A DNA stretch of 64,000 nt from Cytophagales bacterium (GTDB lineage Bacteria > Bacteroidota > Bacteroidia > Cytophagales > Microscillaceae). The DNA lies in the NCBI GenBank assembly GCA_004293905.1, contig RDZE01000015.1:310001-374000 (forward strand), written 5' to 3'. A model generated the notes under the pieces. That model made no database searches. It worked only from the letters and a program-made list of their open reading frames with translations, and was not told the origin of the DNA. The translations under genes were made by a program, and so were the position numbers. Of the stretch, positions 14,771 to 23,652 are shown in pieces; positions within the stretch are counted from its first letter, which is position 1; each line of letters starts with the position of its first letter.

Positions 14771-15200
14771 ATATAAACATATAATAGTATTGCTATTTAT
14801 TTTAAATGTCTTACCATCTATCTTTTGGCTTTCATCATTTTTTTTAGGTTTTTGAAAAAAAATAAAAAAAAATAAAAAAAATTTTCATTTTATAAAAAAA
14901 ATATTATACAGAATAATATTCCGAATTAATTCTATTTCGTCAATAATATTTGGTTTAAAATGGATTTTAAGTATTTTTAACGTTCTACATACAGAATAAT
15001 ATTTTGAACCGTGAAACCTTCCCTTTCTTTCTTGCGTTATAGAAGTGTAATAATTTGAAAGCCTTTGCAACCAATAGTTCAAATCAGTTGTCTTTGAGGC
15101 AAAGAGTTCTTCAAAAATAAAAACTTAAAAAAAGTTAAAACAAAGAACCTTTTATTACATAGTACCGTATAAATACATAACACTTTAACAATTATATATT
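14771..15200. other. AT-rich intergenic region without convincing gene
   Basis: 430 bp with long A-runs around 14854-14880 and a 14-base direct repeat, TACAGAATAATATT, at 14907-14920 and 14990-15003. A 65-codon reverse frame (14885-15082) covers both repeats but has no recognisable features and poor composition, so I do not call it. The region probably holds the promoter of the secreted protein at 15201. Confidence 0.4.
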
Positions 15201-15575
15201 ATGGACACGTTCAGGTTAATTTTATTCACAATTTTAATGTCAGTTGCTTCTGTCAGTTTAGCCAATAATGAAAACCCTTCATTAAAAAACACTAAACGTA
15301 AAAAAGCGAAAAAACAAATTCAAATCAATACTCAAGAGGAAGACCTCAACCTTTACTATGAAGACCCTATCCCCGCAGTGATTGATGATTTTGTAATGCC
15401 CGGCAGCATTATTGATGTGAAAGTAGTAGATTTGAAAGGCAATATCATCGTAAAAGATAAAGTAACAATAGAGCAATTTTTAGAGTCTAAACATTCTTTA
15501 GATTCACTTCCTAAAAACAGTTTATTTGTTCTTTTCTACAACAATACAGCTTATTACGTTTTAGACGTTCAATAA
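15201..15575 (+). CDS. Small exported protein of unknown function
   Basis: 124 residues. The first 22 form a signal peptide (MDTFRLILFTILMSVASVSLA). A Lys/Arg-rich stretch (30-38) and acidic EEDLNLYYEDP follow, then a hydrophobic C-terminal part with IIDVKVVDLKGNIIVKDKV and LFVLFYNNTAYYVLDV strands. The last part resembles the strand pattern of Bacteroidota type IX sorting tails, but lacks the LxxGxYxxxI end, so this is not claimed. I do not recognise the family. It ends in a strong terminator. Confidence 0.65.
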   Translation: MDTFRLILFTILMSVASVSLANNENPSLKNTKRKKAKKQIQINTQEEDLNLYYEDPIPAVIDDFVMPGSIIDVKVVDLKGNIIVKDKVTIEQFLESKHSLDSLPKNSLFVLFYNNTAYYVLDVQ

Positions 15576-15654
15576 CAAAAAATATTTCAGCGATATAACT
15601 GAGATTTTGACAAAAAGAGAGAAATAGATTATAGTAGGTTAGTTTAATTTTGTG

Positions 15655-15686
15655 AAACCCTAAAGTTAGTGACTTTAGGGTTTTTT
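15655..15686 (+). terminator. Terminator overlapping the marC stop codon
   Basis: Perfect 12-base arms AAACCCTAAAGT and ACTTTAGGGTTT with a 5-base loop, followed by T residues on the + strand. It serves the 15201 gene. The convergent marC gene ends inside the right arm (stop at 15675-15677), so the stem also lies at its 3' end. Confidence 0.85.
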
Positions 15687-16319
15687 GTGTATAATCTCTT
15701 GTAAGATGGGTTTTAAGCCGCTAAAAAAGAATTCAATGGCTATCACCATTACAATAAGCCCCATCAAACGCATCATAATTTTGTTGCCTGTATCACCCAA
15801 AAGCCGAATAATAGTGCTCGAACTCCAAAGAATCACAAAAGTAATTGCACAAACTACTAAAATTGTGGCTATCAAAGCAATCTGCAAGGGTATATTATTG
15901 GCATCTTCCATCAGTACTATGGCATTGGTAATAGCCCCCGGACCGCAAAGCATAGGAATAGCCAAAGGTGTAATAGAAATATCATCTACATATTCGCGAA
16001 TATCTTCCGCGCTAATTTTCATGGATACAAGCCGCGCCTGAAGCATGTCGTAGCCCATTATAAAAAATAAAATACCGCCTACCATTCGAAAACCATTGAC
16101 CGAAATACCAAAAAAATTGAACAACAGTTGCCCAGAATAAGCAAAGGCGACAATGGTAAAAAAAGCAACAATTACAGCCTTGCGCGCCGTGTTCGTGCGT
16201 TGCTGATGATTGAGGCTTGCGGTCATGGTCATAAAAACAGGCATCACCCCCAAAGGATTGAGCAGGGTGAAAAAAGAGGTAAATGCTAAAAGAACTAAAT
16301 TTGTTATTTCATTCGTCAT
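15675..16319 (-). CDS. MarC family integral membrane protein
   Basis: 214 residues with six hydrophobic segments, the usual size and topology of the MarC/UPF0056 family. Family features: the first helix ending FFTLLNPLGVMPVFMTMT, the KAVIVAF and GGILFFIMGYDMLQA segments, and AIPMLCGPGAITNAIVLM. The biochemical role of this family is not settled; the old link to multiple antibiotic resistance has been withdrawn for E. coli MarC. It is a single gene, divergent from the TPR phosphatase gene. Confidence 0.92.
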   Translation of the reverse strand: MTNEITNLVLLAFTSFFTLLNPLGVMPVFMTMTASLNHQQRTNTARKAVIVAFFTIVAFAYSGQLLFNFFGISVNGFRMVGGILFFIMGYDMLQARLVSMKISAEDIREYVDDISITPLAIPMLCGPGAITNAIVLMEDANNIPLQIALIATILVVCAITFVILWSSSTIIRLLGDTGNKIMMRLMGLIVMVIAIEFFFSGLKPILQEIIHKKP

Positions 16320-16406
16320 AAATTTTGAGATAGTTTTATTGTAAAAGTAGTTTTTTTTTGCTATATATTAAAAAATTAGCATAAATTTCGCAGTATCTCT
16401 TTTAAA

Positions 16407-18617
16407 ATGAAAAAAACGCACTACTACATATCTATTGTCATTGTTATACTTCTTCTGATGAGCATAAAAGCTCAAGCACAAGAAGATTTTTTCGATAAGG
16501 CATACCTCAGCAAAAAACTCAATGAAAGTGCTCTCAATGATACTATTCGTATAGAAATTTTACAACAATTAGCCTTAGCTCAAATAGAAGAGAGCCAACT
16601 TTCGCTCGCCGAAACACTCAACAATGAGGCGATGCAATTAGCCCAAAAAAATAAATTTGAAAAAGGTATTTTACAATCGCGCATAGTAGAAGCAGAATAC
16701 TATAGAAAAAAAGAAAACTATAAAAAAAGCCTTCAAATAGCCTTAGAAACCCTCACTAAAATACGAAATGTTCAGGTTTCTCTTTTCCTCGAAGCTGCCC
16801 TATATTATTCATTAGCCTCCTCTTATTCTAGTCGTTCTGATTTTTTTGAAGCCATTGATTTTTCCCGAAAAGCAATGTTATTGTATAAAAAAATAGCCCC
16901 TCAATCACTTTATTTAGCCAATACTTACAACTTAATAGCCAATGTTCAAGCCAAACTAAAAGACTATAAAACCGCTCTTAACAATTATGAACAAGCTCTT
17001 AAAATCTATGAATTTAAAAACAACGCGCTCGGCAAGGCACGTATTTTCAATAATATGGGCGATACCTATAGGCTACAAGGGCGAACACAAGAAGCATTGA
17101 TTTATCAGTTCAAATCATTGACTATCAACGAACAAAACGACAACCCTCGCCACCATGTACTCAAAGCCTACAACTACACAAACATAGGCGAAATATACGA
17201 ACAACAAGAAAAATATGACAGTGCTTTGTACTTTTATCAAAAAGGGTTTATCTTAGACTCGACCTATGGTGGTCAGTATGAATTGGTGTATGACTACAAC
17301 AATTTTGGTAGTTTATATCTAAAAAAACAAAATTATGCGCAGGCAATATTTTACTATACTCAAGCACTACAAATCGCCGAAAAAGTAGGATTTAAGGAAG
17401 AACTTATGAAAGCATACAAAGGACTCAGCGAACTATACGAAAGGCAAAATCAATACGAAAAAGCCCATTTTTTCAATAAAAAACATTTCAGCCTTCGCGA
17501 TTCGTTATATGGGCAAGACAATATAGAAAAAATAGCAAAGCTGTACAATAAATTACAAATCTTAGAGAAGGAAAATGAAATAAAAACTCTTAACAAAGAT
17601 AAAAAAATTCAAGAAGAAGAAATCTTGATTAATACTATAACCCTATATGCTTCTTTGACTGTATTATTTTTAACGGTTATTATTGCTATACTGCTCGTAA
17701 GAAATAATCAAAAGCAAAAAATGAGTAATCTGACTCTTACCAACCAAAAACAAGAAATAGAAGCACAAAGAGATAACATAGAAATACAAAATCGCAATAT
17801 GACGAGCAGCATACGTTATGCTAAGCATATTCAAGAGGCTATGTTACCCTTTCCAGAACGCATCAATCATATTCTTAAAGATTATTTTATACTCTATAAG
17901 CCTAAAGATATTGTTTCGGGCGATTTTTATTGGATAGACGAAGCCAGCCCAAAACCTATCTATAAACAAAGTTTAAGTGAAAAAGGGGTCGTGCCAATCT
18001 TGCAGGGGTTCAGCAATCCTAAAAAAATTATAGCTTCTTTAGATTGCACAGGACATGGCGTACCCGGTGCATTTATGAGCATGATAGGCAATGACCTGCT
18101 CGATAATATCGTGAATGAAAAAGAAGTAATTTCTCCCGAAAAAATACTCGATAACCTACACAACAAAGTTAGATATGCACTCAAGCAAGACGTTACCCAC
18201 AATGATGATGGTATGGACGTAGCCATTTGTGTAATTGACAACATAGATAAAACATTAGAGTTTTCAGGGGCAAAACGTCCTTTGATTTATATTCAAGAAG
18301 GCAAACTCTACGAAATCAGGGGTAATAAAAAATCTATTGGAGGTGTGCAAAAAGAAAAAGAACGCTTATTCACCAAACACACCATCGATATCTCAAAAGA
18401 AACAACCATTTATCTGTTTTCAGATGGTTATGAAGACCAATTGAGCGATGTCGGTAGAAAAAAATTTACAAGACCTCGCCTCGCCACACTCCTTTTAGAT
18501 ATTCATCAAAAAAGCCTTTCCGAACAAATGAAAATATTAGAAAATGCTTTTGAGCGTTGGAAAGGAAAAGGCGAACAGTTAGATGACGTGTTAGTTATGG
18601 GTGTAAAAATTTCATAA
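16407..18617 (+). CDS. TPR-containing SpoIIE-type protein phosphatase
   Basis: 736 residues. A signal-like N-terminus (ISIVIVILLLMSIKAQA) is followed by about nine TPR units (residues 40-385, such as AKLKDYKTALNNYEQALKIYE), a membrane helix (about 412-432), a coiled coil with QEIEAQRDNIE, and a PP2C/SpoIIE domain (about 465-735). All metal motifs are intact: IVSGDFYW, LDCTGHGVPGAFMSMIG, DDGMDVAI, FSDGYEDQ and LDDVLVMGV. It is a common Cytophagales layout: periplasmic TPR sensor, cytosolic serine phosphatase. It is the natural active counterpart for comparison with the pseudophosphatase at 5306, and could act on STAS proteins; targets are unknown. Confidence 0.93.
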   Translation: MKKTHYYISIVIVILLLMSIKAQAQEDFFDKAYLSKKLNESALNDTIRIEILQQLALAQIEESQLSLAETLNNEAMQLAQKNKFEKGILQSRIVEAEYYRKKENYKKSLQIALETLTKIRNVQVSLFLEAALYYSLASSYSSRSDFFEAIDFSRKAMLLYKKIAPQSLYLANTYNLIANVQAKLKDYKTALNNYEQALKIYEFKNNALGKARIFNNMGDTYRLQGRTQEALIYQFKSLTINEQNDNPRHHVLKAYNYTNIGEIYEQQEKYDSALYFYQKGFILDSTYGGQYELVYDYNNFGSLYLKKQNYAQAIFYYTQALQIAEKVGFKEELMKAYKGLSELYERQNQYEKAHFFNKKHFSLRDSLYGQDNIEKIAKLYNKLQILEKENEIKTLNKDKKIQEEEILINTITLYASLTVLFLTVIIAILLVRNNQKQKMSNLTLTNQKQEIEAQRDNIEIQNRNMTSSIRYAKHIQEAMLPFPERINHILKDYFILYKPKDIVSGDFYWIDEASPKPIYKQSLSEKGVVPILQGFSNPKKIIASLDCTGHGVPGAFMSMIGNDLLDNIVNEKEVISPEKILDNLHNKVRYALKQDVTHNDDGMDVAICVIDNIDKTLEFSGAKRPLIYIQEGKLYEIRGNKKSIGGVQKEKERLFTKHTIDISKETTIYLFSDGYEDQLSDVGRKKFTRPRLATLLLDIHQKSLSEQMKILENAFERWKGKGEQLDDVLVMGVKIS

Positions 18618-18643
18618 AAATTTTTTTTTCTTGTTTTTTTCCT

Positions 18644-18651
18644 TACTTTTG
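18644..18651 (+). promoter_or_regulatory. TAnnTTTG -7 element
   Basis: TACTTTTG matches the Bacteroidota -7 consensus and lies 39 bp before the lysozyme-like gene. No convincing -33 element at the expected distance was found. Confidence 0.4.
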
Positions 18652-18690
18652 GGTGCAAAGAACGTATGACACTTAAAATTTAACACAATA

Positions 18691-19569
18691 ATGCACCTAT
18701 TGTATCGATTTGTATTGGTAGGGTTGATGCTGTTTTCAACTCCTACTCCGCTTATTGTCGCTTCTGCTTACCTCACTGATGTATGTCTACATCTTAAAAG
18801 CAAACCCATTCATTTAGGCTATATTTCTCCAAGTAAAGAAAAAAAGATTTGGAATGTAATCCTTTTCAACCGCGAAACCATCAACGGAAAACTCATAGAG
18901 GCACTTCGCTTTGAGAACATCACTAAAGCCGTAGAACAACGCTATTGCTTGCCTTCTAACATCATTTTAGCTATGATAGTTCAAGAAACTTGGGGGCAGG
19001 AATGTGTGGCTAATCAAACAGGTAACAACTCTTGGGGCGATGGAGGTTTTGGTTTGTGCCACATGCAAGGGCTCACGGCTGAAGAGTACGGGCTTAGTAC
19101 AGTTTGCAATACTCAATGCGGAGAACCCGGAAGACCCTTTGCTTGTTATAAACACGCAAAAGAACTTGGATATGCCATTCAACAGTATGACAAATGCGAT
19201 ATGAAAGTAATGCACCTCCGCGATGATAGATTGCACCCTATCATGAATATAGATGCCGTAGGGAGGATTTTGGCACTTGCTAACGGCACTCTTCAAGATA
19301 AAGTATTCAGATACAGAGGTGGAAGTTATGAAGATAAAATCATCTATTGGCAACGTGTAGAAAGCTATCGCCGAGAATTGAATGACCCTAATCGCAGAAA
19401 ATCATTAGAAAATGAATTTAACAAATACAATCAATACATGACTATTGATGGTTTTTTGTTCACGAACCCATATAAAGCCTATTTAGAGTACTATCATACC
19501 CAAAACTATTATTTTGGCTTAGCAAATTACAAACAGCTTGGTATTTGTGTGAATTGCTGTGCAAAATAA
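18691..19569 (+). CDS. Exported, cysteine-rich lysozyme/transglycosylase-like protein
   Basis: 292 residues with an N-terminal signal peptide (about 1-25). Residues 85-135 resemble the lysozyme-like (SLT) core: LPSNIILAMIVQETWGQ, with a candidate catalytic Glu in QETWG, and GDGGFGLCHMQG like the G-x-x-GLxQ motif. This points to peptidoglycan cleavage in the periplasm. It has eleven cysteines, including paired ones at CNTQC and a final CVNCC, which is unusual for this fold and suggests disulfides. The C-terminal part contains a Tyr-rich helix. Substrate is inferred. It is adjacent to the phosphatase gene but has its own -7 element. Confidence 0.7.
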   Translation: MHLLYRFVLVGLMLFSTPTPLIVASAYLTDVCLHLKSKPIHLGYISPSKEKKIWNVILFNRETINGKLIEALRFENITKAVEQRYCLPSNIILAMIVQETWGQECVANQTGNNSWGDGGFGLCHMQGLTAEEYGLSTVCNTQCGEPGRPFACYKHAKELGYAIQQYDKCDMKVMHLRDDRLHPIMNIDAVGRILALANGTLQDKVFRYRGGSYEDKIIYWQRVESYRRELNDPNRRKSLENEFNKYNQYMTIDGFLFTNPYKAYLEYYHTQNYYFGLANYKQLGICVNCCAK

Positions 19570-19580
19570 GGAAAAGGCTA

Positions 19581-20159
19581 CTACTGAAAGGCAGGAGGCA
19601 AAAGTGTATCTTTTAGAATGGCATTTTTAAAAGATGTGGTATTGTCTATGACAGCACTTCGCAAATCAGCCCCTGTGAGGTCGCAGCGTTCAAAATCAGC
19701 ATTGGTAAGGTTGGCATAGCTTAGGTCGGCATAGCGCAGTTCGGAGCGTGAAAAATCAGTAGCTTGTAAATCGGCTTCCTTAAAGTTGCAATGGTTGAGC
19801 AAAGAATCTATCATCAAAGATCCTTCTAAATCAGATTTTTTCCAATCTTTCCCTTCTGCATAAACGCAGGAGAAATCGGCGTAGGGCATAAACAACGCCT
19901 CTAAGTTAACTTTAGATAGGTTGCGAAAAGATATTTTGGCTTGCTTTTTCAATATATGGGCATCAGCAAAACTGCCATGGTAAGTGCCAAAAATAAGGTT
20001 TTCGATGTAGAAAGTTTGCCAGTATCCTCCTGCACCTCCTTCTTGTAGAAATTCATGATGGTTGCGTAAGATTCTATAGAAATCATCGGAGGTGATGAGC
20101 TCGGCTTTCAAAACCAGCTCACGCACTGCTAATCGAGTTTTTTCAAATTCAGATAGCAT
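19581..20159 (-). CDS. Pentapeptide-repeat protein
   Basis: 192 residues. From about 85 to 180 it is built of A(D/N)LxX repeats, for example ADLQATDFSRSELRYADLSYANLTNADFERCDLTGADLRSA, which form a right-handed quadrilateral helix. The N-terminal 80 residues are helical and not repeated (RLAVRELVLKAELITSDDFYRIL). No signal peptide. Known members act by protein contact, some as gyrase mimics; no specific target can be read here. It converges on the lysozyme-like gene with an 11-bp gap. Confidence 0.88.
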   Translation of the reverse strand: MLSEFEKTRLAVRELVLKAELITSDDFYRILRNHHEFLQEGGAGGYWQTFYIENLIFGTYHGSFADAHILKKQAKISFRNLSKVNLEALFMPYADFSCVYAEGKDWKKSDLEGSLMIDSLLNHCNFKEADLQATDFSRSELRYADLSYANLTNADFERCDLTGADLRSAVIDNTTSFKNAILKDTLLPPAFQ

Positions 20160-20230
20160 AATAATTTAGTAAAAGACAATTCGTTAGGTAAAGTTTTACC
20201 CAAACATACGAAATTTGTTTGAAAAGAAGT

Positions 20231-20238
20231 TATTTTTG
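20231..20238 (+). promoter_or_regulatory. TAnnTTTG -7 element
   Basis: TATTTTTG lies 20 bp before the glycosyltransferase start. The -33 element is not clear. Confidence 0.4.
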
Positions 20239-20258
20239 CATTCAAAATTTAACGAAGT

Positions 20259-21899
20259 ATGCAAAAAATCTTATCAAATCGCCTTTTTATTGGCTTTTTG
20301 TTATTTTTCGGCTGTGTAAATTTATTCCTCAACAATGGTTTTATTTCATTATGGGATCAAGATGAGGCGGCTTATGCAGGTTTTGCTAGTGTGATGCGCA
20401 GCACAGGCAATTGGGTAATTCCTGATTTTTTATGGTCAGATATCCATCGGAAAACACCTCTCCATTTTTGGTTAATTGCGCTGAGTTATGGTATTTTTGG
20501 TGAAAATGAGTTTGCACTTCGTTTCCCAAGTGCATTGGCTGTTTTACTCACTTGGGTATCTACTTTTTATTTAGGGCGTTCCGTATTTGGCAAAGAAAGA
20601 GCTCTTTTGGCAACATTGCTTGTAGTCGCTTCTATTTTTTTAGTGAATTTAGGAAAAATTGCCGTAACCGATGCATTGCTCACCTTTTTTGAAACGGTAG
20701 CAGTTTTGGCACTGCTTAATTTTTTGGTGCACTATCGTTGGTATTATAATCTTTTATTTTGGGCAGCCGTGAGCGCGGGTATGTTGGTAAAGGGTCCTCC
20801 TATTCTAATCGTAAGTGCAGGCACAGGTGGCTTATTATTATTATTTCACTCCTCAAGGTGGCGTTTATTGATGCTTCATCCTTGGTTCTTTTTCCCTTTG
20901 GCTTTGTTACCCTTATGGCTTTGGGGCAGAGCGGCTTGGCTGGCAGATAATGGTGTTTTTATCACTTGGCTCTATGATTGGTACATAGCCAAACGCGCTT
21001 CTGGCGAAACTGTGCTGGGGCAGTGGGGACCTCCGGGTTACTTTTTGCTTGTGTTTATGCTTTCTTTTCTTCCTTTTACGGTATTTTTTCCAGCAGCATT
21101 GCGCGAAATTGTTCGCCAAATCAGAGGGAAACTACACAATGAGCAGTACTTATTGCTTATTTGTTGGTTGGCAGGCGGTTGGTGGATTTATGAAATTATA
21201 CCGAGCAAATTGCCTTCTTATAGTTTGGGAGCTTATGCGGCTGTGGCTTTTTTATTAGCCGATATTATGCTTCGTATAGAAACAGAAGACTTTGGAACAC
21301 TGCGCATAGGCAAAGGTTTATTCCTATTTTTCAGCAGTCTTATCGCATTAGGCTTGGTAATTGGCTCTGTATTGTTGTTAGATACTTGGGGGATAGCAGT
21401 TGCTTCCTTTACAGCTTTGGTTTGGTCAGTATTGGCAGGTTTTAGTTATAGGGCTTATCATCAAAAAAATTGGGAAGCAGGATTCCGTTGGGGTAGTTTG
21501 CAGGTTTTAGTATTTGTGTTTTTAGCTTGGTTGCTTATTATTCCTTCTTTTGAAGAACCCCGCGGTGCTACCAAACGTATAGCAGAGAAAATAGCACAAA
21601 CCTCTCCTAATACGGTAGAAGTTGTTTTTGCTCGCCCTTTTTATTTGCCAAGTCTGCCTTTTTATGTGTTGCAAAGTGGTAGAAAATACAGAGGGTTGGA
21701 GGAGCAAGAGTTTGAACAGGTATTTGGGCTGTATGCGCAAAAGAAGCCTACTGTAATTGTTTTTGATAAAGAAAAATGTGACCTTTTTGTAGCTCGTTTG
21801 GATAGTCAAAAACAAAAAATGCCGCGTGTAGAAATTATCAGAGGTTGGGTTTCGGATATGGGCAAACTAATAGAATATAAACTTGTGTATAATTTTTAG
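20259..21899 (+). CDS. ArnT/PMT-like membrane glycosyltransferase (GT39/GT83 type)
   Basis: 546 residues with about 11-12 membrane helices. The first periplasmic loop holds the acidic DQDEAAYAG motif (35-43) and then a second loop IHRKTPLHFWLIALSYGIFGENEFALRFPSA, the hallmark of ArnT, PMT and related enzymes that take a sugar from a polyprenyl-phosphate carrier. A soluble domain closes the protein (about 450-546). The likely product is a modified lipid A, glycan or glycoprotein; acceptor and sugar cannot be read. The downstream Omp85-like gene overlaps it by 17 bp, so the two are coupled and probably serve envelope building. Confidence 0.88.
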   Translation: MQKILSNRLFIGFLLFFGCVNLFLNNGFISLWDQDEAAYAGFASVMRSTGNWVIPDFLWSDIHRKTPLHFWLIALSYGIFGENEFALRFPSALAVLLTWVSTFYLGRSVFGKERALLATLLVVASIFLVNLGKIAVTDALLTFFETVAVLALLNFLVHYRWYYNLLFWAAVSAGMLVKGPPILIVSAGTGGLLLLFHSSRWRLLMLHPWFFFPLALLPLWLWGRAAWLADNGVFITWLYDWYIAKRASGETVLGQWGPPGYFLLVFMLSFLPFTVFFPAALREIVRQIRGKLHNEQYLLLICWLAGGWWIYEIIPSKLPSYSLGAYAAVAFLLADIMLRIETEDFGTLRIGKGLFLFFSSLIALGLVIGSVLLLDTWGIAVASFTALVWSVLAGFSYRAYHQKNWEAGFRWGSLQVLVFVFLAWLLIIPSFEEPRGATKRIAEKIAQTSPNTVEVVFARPFYLPSLPFYVLQSGRKYRGLEEQEFEQVFGLYAQKKPTVIVFDKEKCDLFVARLDSQKQKMPRVEIIRGWVSDMGKLIEYKLVYNF

Positions 21900-23652
21900 G
21901 CAGAGTACTTATTTTTTCTTACTTCTTTTATTGTGTTTTTGGTTTCCTGATGAGGCAAAATCACAATCTAAGTCTATCTTTTTATTGCTCCGTGCGACTG
22001 AGTCAGAAAAAGAAATACCTCTTCCCTCTTACAATACCCTACACCTCGATAGCCTATCGGCAGGAAAAGAAATAACGAATACATTATTGTTTTTGCAAAA
22101 AAAAGGCTATTGGGAGGCACAAATCGAGCGTATTTTCTGGGTCAGTGATACGATGAAGGTTTTTATTGAGGCAAAAAAAATGTACCGATGGGCTCATTTA
22201 GATGTTTCACAAATTCCGATGACAGCCCTGAGTATGATGGGTTATAGAGAAAAAGATTTTCGGGGTGCGCCTATTGATTGGGAAGGATTACAATTGTTGG
22301 AGGAACGTCTTTTGGAGTATGCAGAAAATAGAGGCTATCCTTTTGCTAATGTATTTGTTGATAGTATCCTGATAAAAGAGGAAGGCTTGGTGGCAAGGCT
22401 TCGCTTTGAGCCTAATGATAGAATAGTATTTGACAGCATAGCTATTGCAGGTAATAACAAAATTAAGGCACGCTTTCTTAGTAAGTATTTACAAATAATT
22501 TCAGATGCTCCTTTCAATCAATCTTTGATAGATAGAAGTAGTTTACTGTTAAATCGTTTGCCTTATTTGCGTGTGCAGGCAGTACCTAAAGTTTTTTTTC
22601 AATTAGGGCGCGCCTATACTACTCTTTATATAGGAGAACGCAAAGCGAGCCAAATAGATGGTATTTTAGGTATTTTGCCCAATCAGGAACGCCCCGATGA
22701 AGTATTGTTTACGGGTGAGTTCAATCTTCATCTGCAAAATATATTGGGCGTAGGTATAGGACTTACTGTAGAATGGCAACGCATTCAATCGGAATCGCAA
22801 CGTTTGTTGATAGGCTATAAACAGCCTCAGCTTTTTGGTACAAAAGTAGCATTGGAGGGATATTTTTCACTACTTCGCCAAGATAGCACTTTTTTGACTT
22901 TGGATAGAGGTATTGTGTTATCGTATCGTTTAAGTGCTTTTCAAGAGTTGGGATTGTCTTTTTCGGCACGTAGTTCTAATAATTCTTTGCTATTGAACAA
23001 TATACAACAACAGCGCGAAACGCCTATAGTAAGCGACCAAGAGCTTTGGGTGTATGGTTTGCGTTATGAATACAATCGTTTGAATGATTTTTGGTATGCA
23101 ACCAAAGGCTATAGACTGCAATTGATGGCAGAATTGGGCGATAAGAGCACCCCTCGCAATCCTTTTTTAGCAGATAGTCTTTGGGTGGGTATTAGTGAGA
23201 AAAGTTTACAATTTGGGGCTAAGTTGAATGGAGAATATTTTATTCCGATGGGCAAAAAAAATACTTGGCTTTGGCGTATGCAATGGGCTTATGTGGATAA
23301 TAATAATATTTTATTTATGAATGATTTGTATCGGTTAGGGGGATTGATGCAGTTGCGTGGGCATAATCAGAATGAGTTTTATGCTAATTTTTATGGGTTA
23401 TTAAGCAGCGAATATCGTATTTTTTTAGAAGCAGAGTCTTATTTTTTTCTATTCTTTGATTATAGTTATTATCAGATGAATGTACTTAGGCGTGCTTCTT
23501 ACGAAGATACCCCCTTTGGTTTGGGTTTAGGGATTAGCCTTAGTACCGAAGGGGGTATTTTTAATTTTGTGTATGCATTAGGGCAGTCAGCTCAAAACTC
23601 ATTGGATTTTAGCCGCTCTAAAATTCATTTTGGTTTTATTGGAAGATTTTAA
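21883..23652 (+). CDS. Omp85/TamA-like outer-membrane beta-barrel protein
   Basis: 589 residues from a TTG at 21883. No ATG is available before the signal peptide (YFFLLLLLCFWFPDEAKSQ), so the TTG start is inferred. Residues about 30-240 form POTRA-like modules (RLEEYAENRGYPFANVFVDSI, then IAIAGNNKIKARFLSKYLQI), and from about 260 to the end is a beta-barrel ending SKIHFGFIGRF with terminal Phe, as usual for outer-membrane proteins. It resembles BamA/TamA relatives or the surface-protein-type Omp85 of Bacteroidota. Main BamA is expected elsewhere, since this has only about two POTRA units. It is coupled to the glycosyltransferase gene and converges on recQ, overlapping it by 4 bp. Confidence 0.82.
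   Translation: MCIIFRQSTYFFLLLLLCFWFPDEAKSQSKSIFLLLRATESEKEIPLPSYNTLHLDSLSAGKEITNTLLFLQKKGYWEAQIERIFWVSDTMKVFIEAKKMYRWAHLDVSQIPMTALSMMGYREKDFRGAPIDWEGLQLLEERLLEYAENRGYPFANVFVDSILIKEEGLVARLRFEPNDRIVFDSIAIAGNNKIKARFLSKYLQIISDAPFNQSLIDRSSLLLNRLPYLRVQAVPKVFFQLGRAYTTLYIGERKASQIDGILGILPNQERPDEVLFTGEFNLHLQNILGVGIGLTVEWQRIQSESQRLLIGYKQPQLFGTKVALEGYFSLLRQDSTFLTLDRGIVLSYRLSAFQELGLSFSARSSNNSLLLNNIQQQRETPIVSDQELWVYGLRYEYNRLNDFWYATKGYRLQLMAELGDKSTPRNPFLADSLWVGISEKSLQFGAKLNGEYFIPMGKKNTWLWRMQWAYVDNNNILFMNDLYRLGGLMQLRGHNQNEFYANFYGLLSSEYRIFLEAESYFFLFFDYSYYQMNVLRRASYEDTPFGLGLGISLSTEGGIFNFVYALGQSAQNSLDFSRSKIHFGFIGRF

Noticed and set aside
14885-15082. 65-codon reverse frame in the gap before 15201
   Set aside because: It has no start context, no domain, and includes a 14-base direct repeat; A-runs explain its openness.
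18967-19353. 128-codon reverse frame inside the lysozyme-like gene
   Set aside because: It is antisense to a gene with a signal peptide and a lysozyme-like core; no supporting motif.
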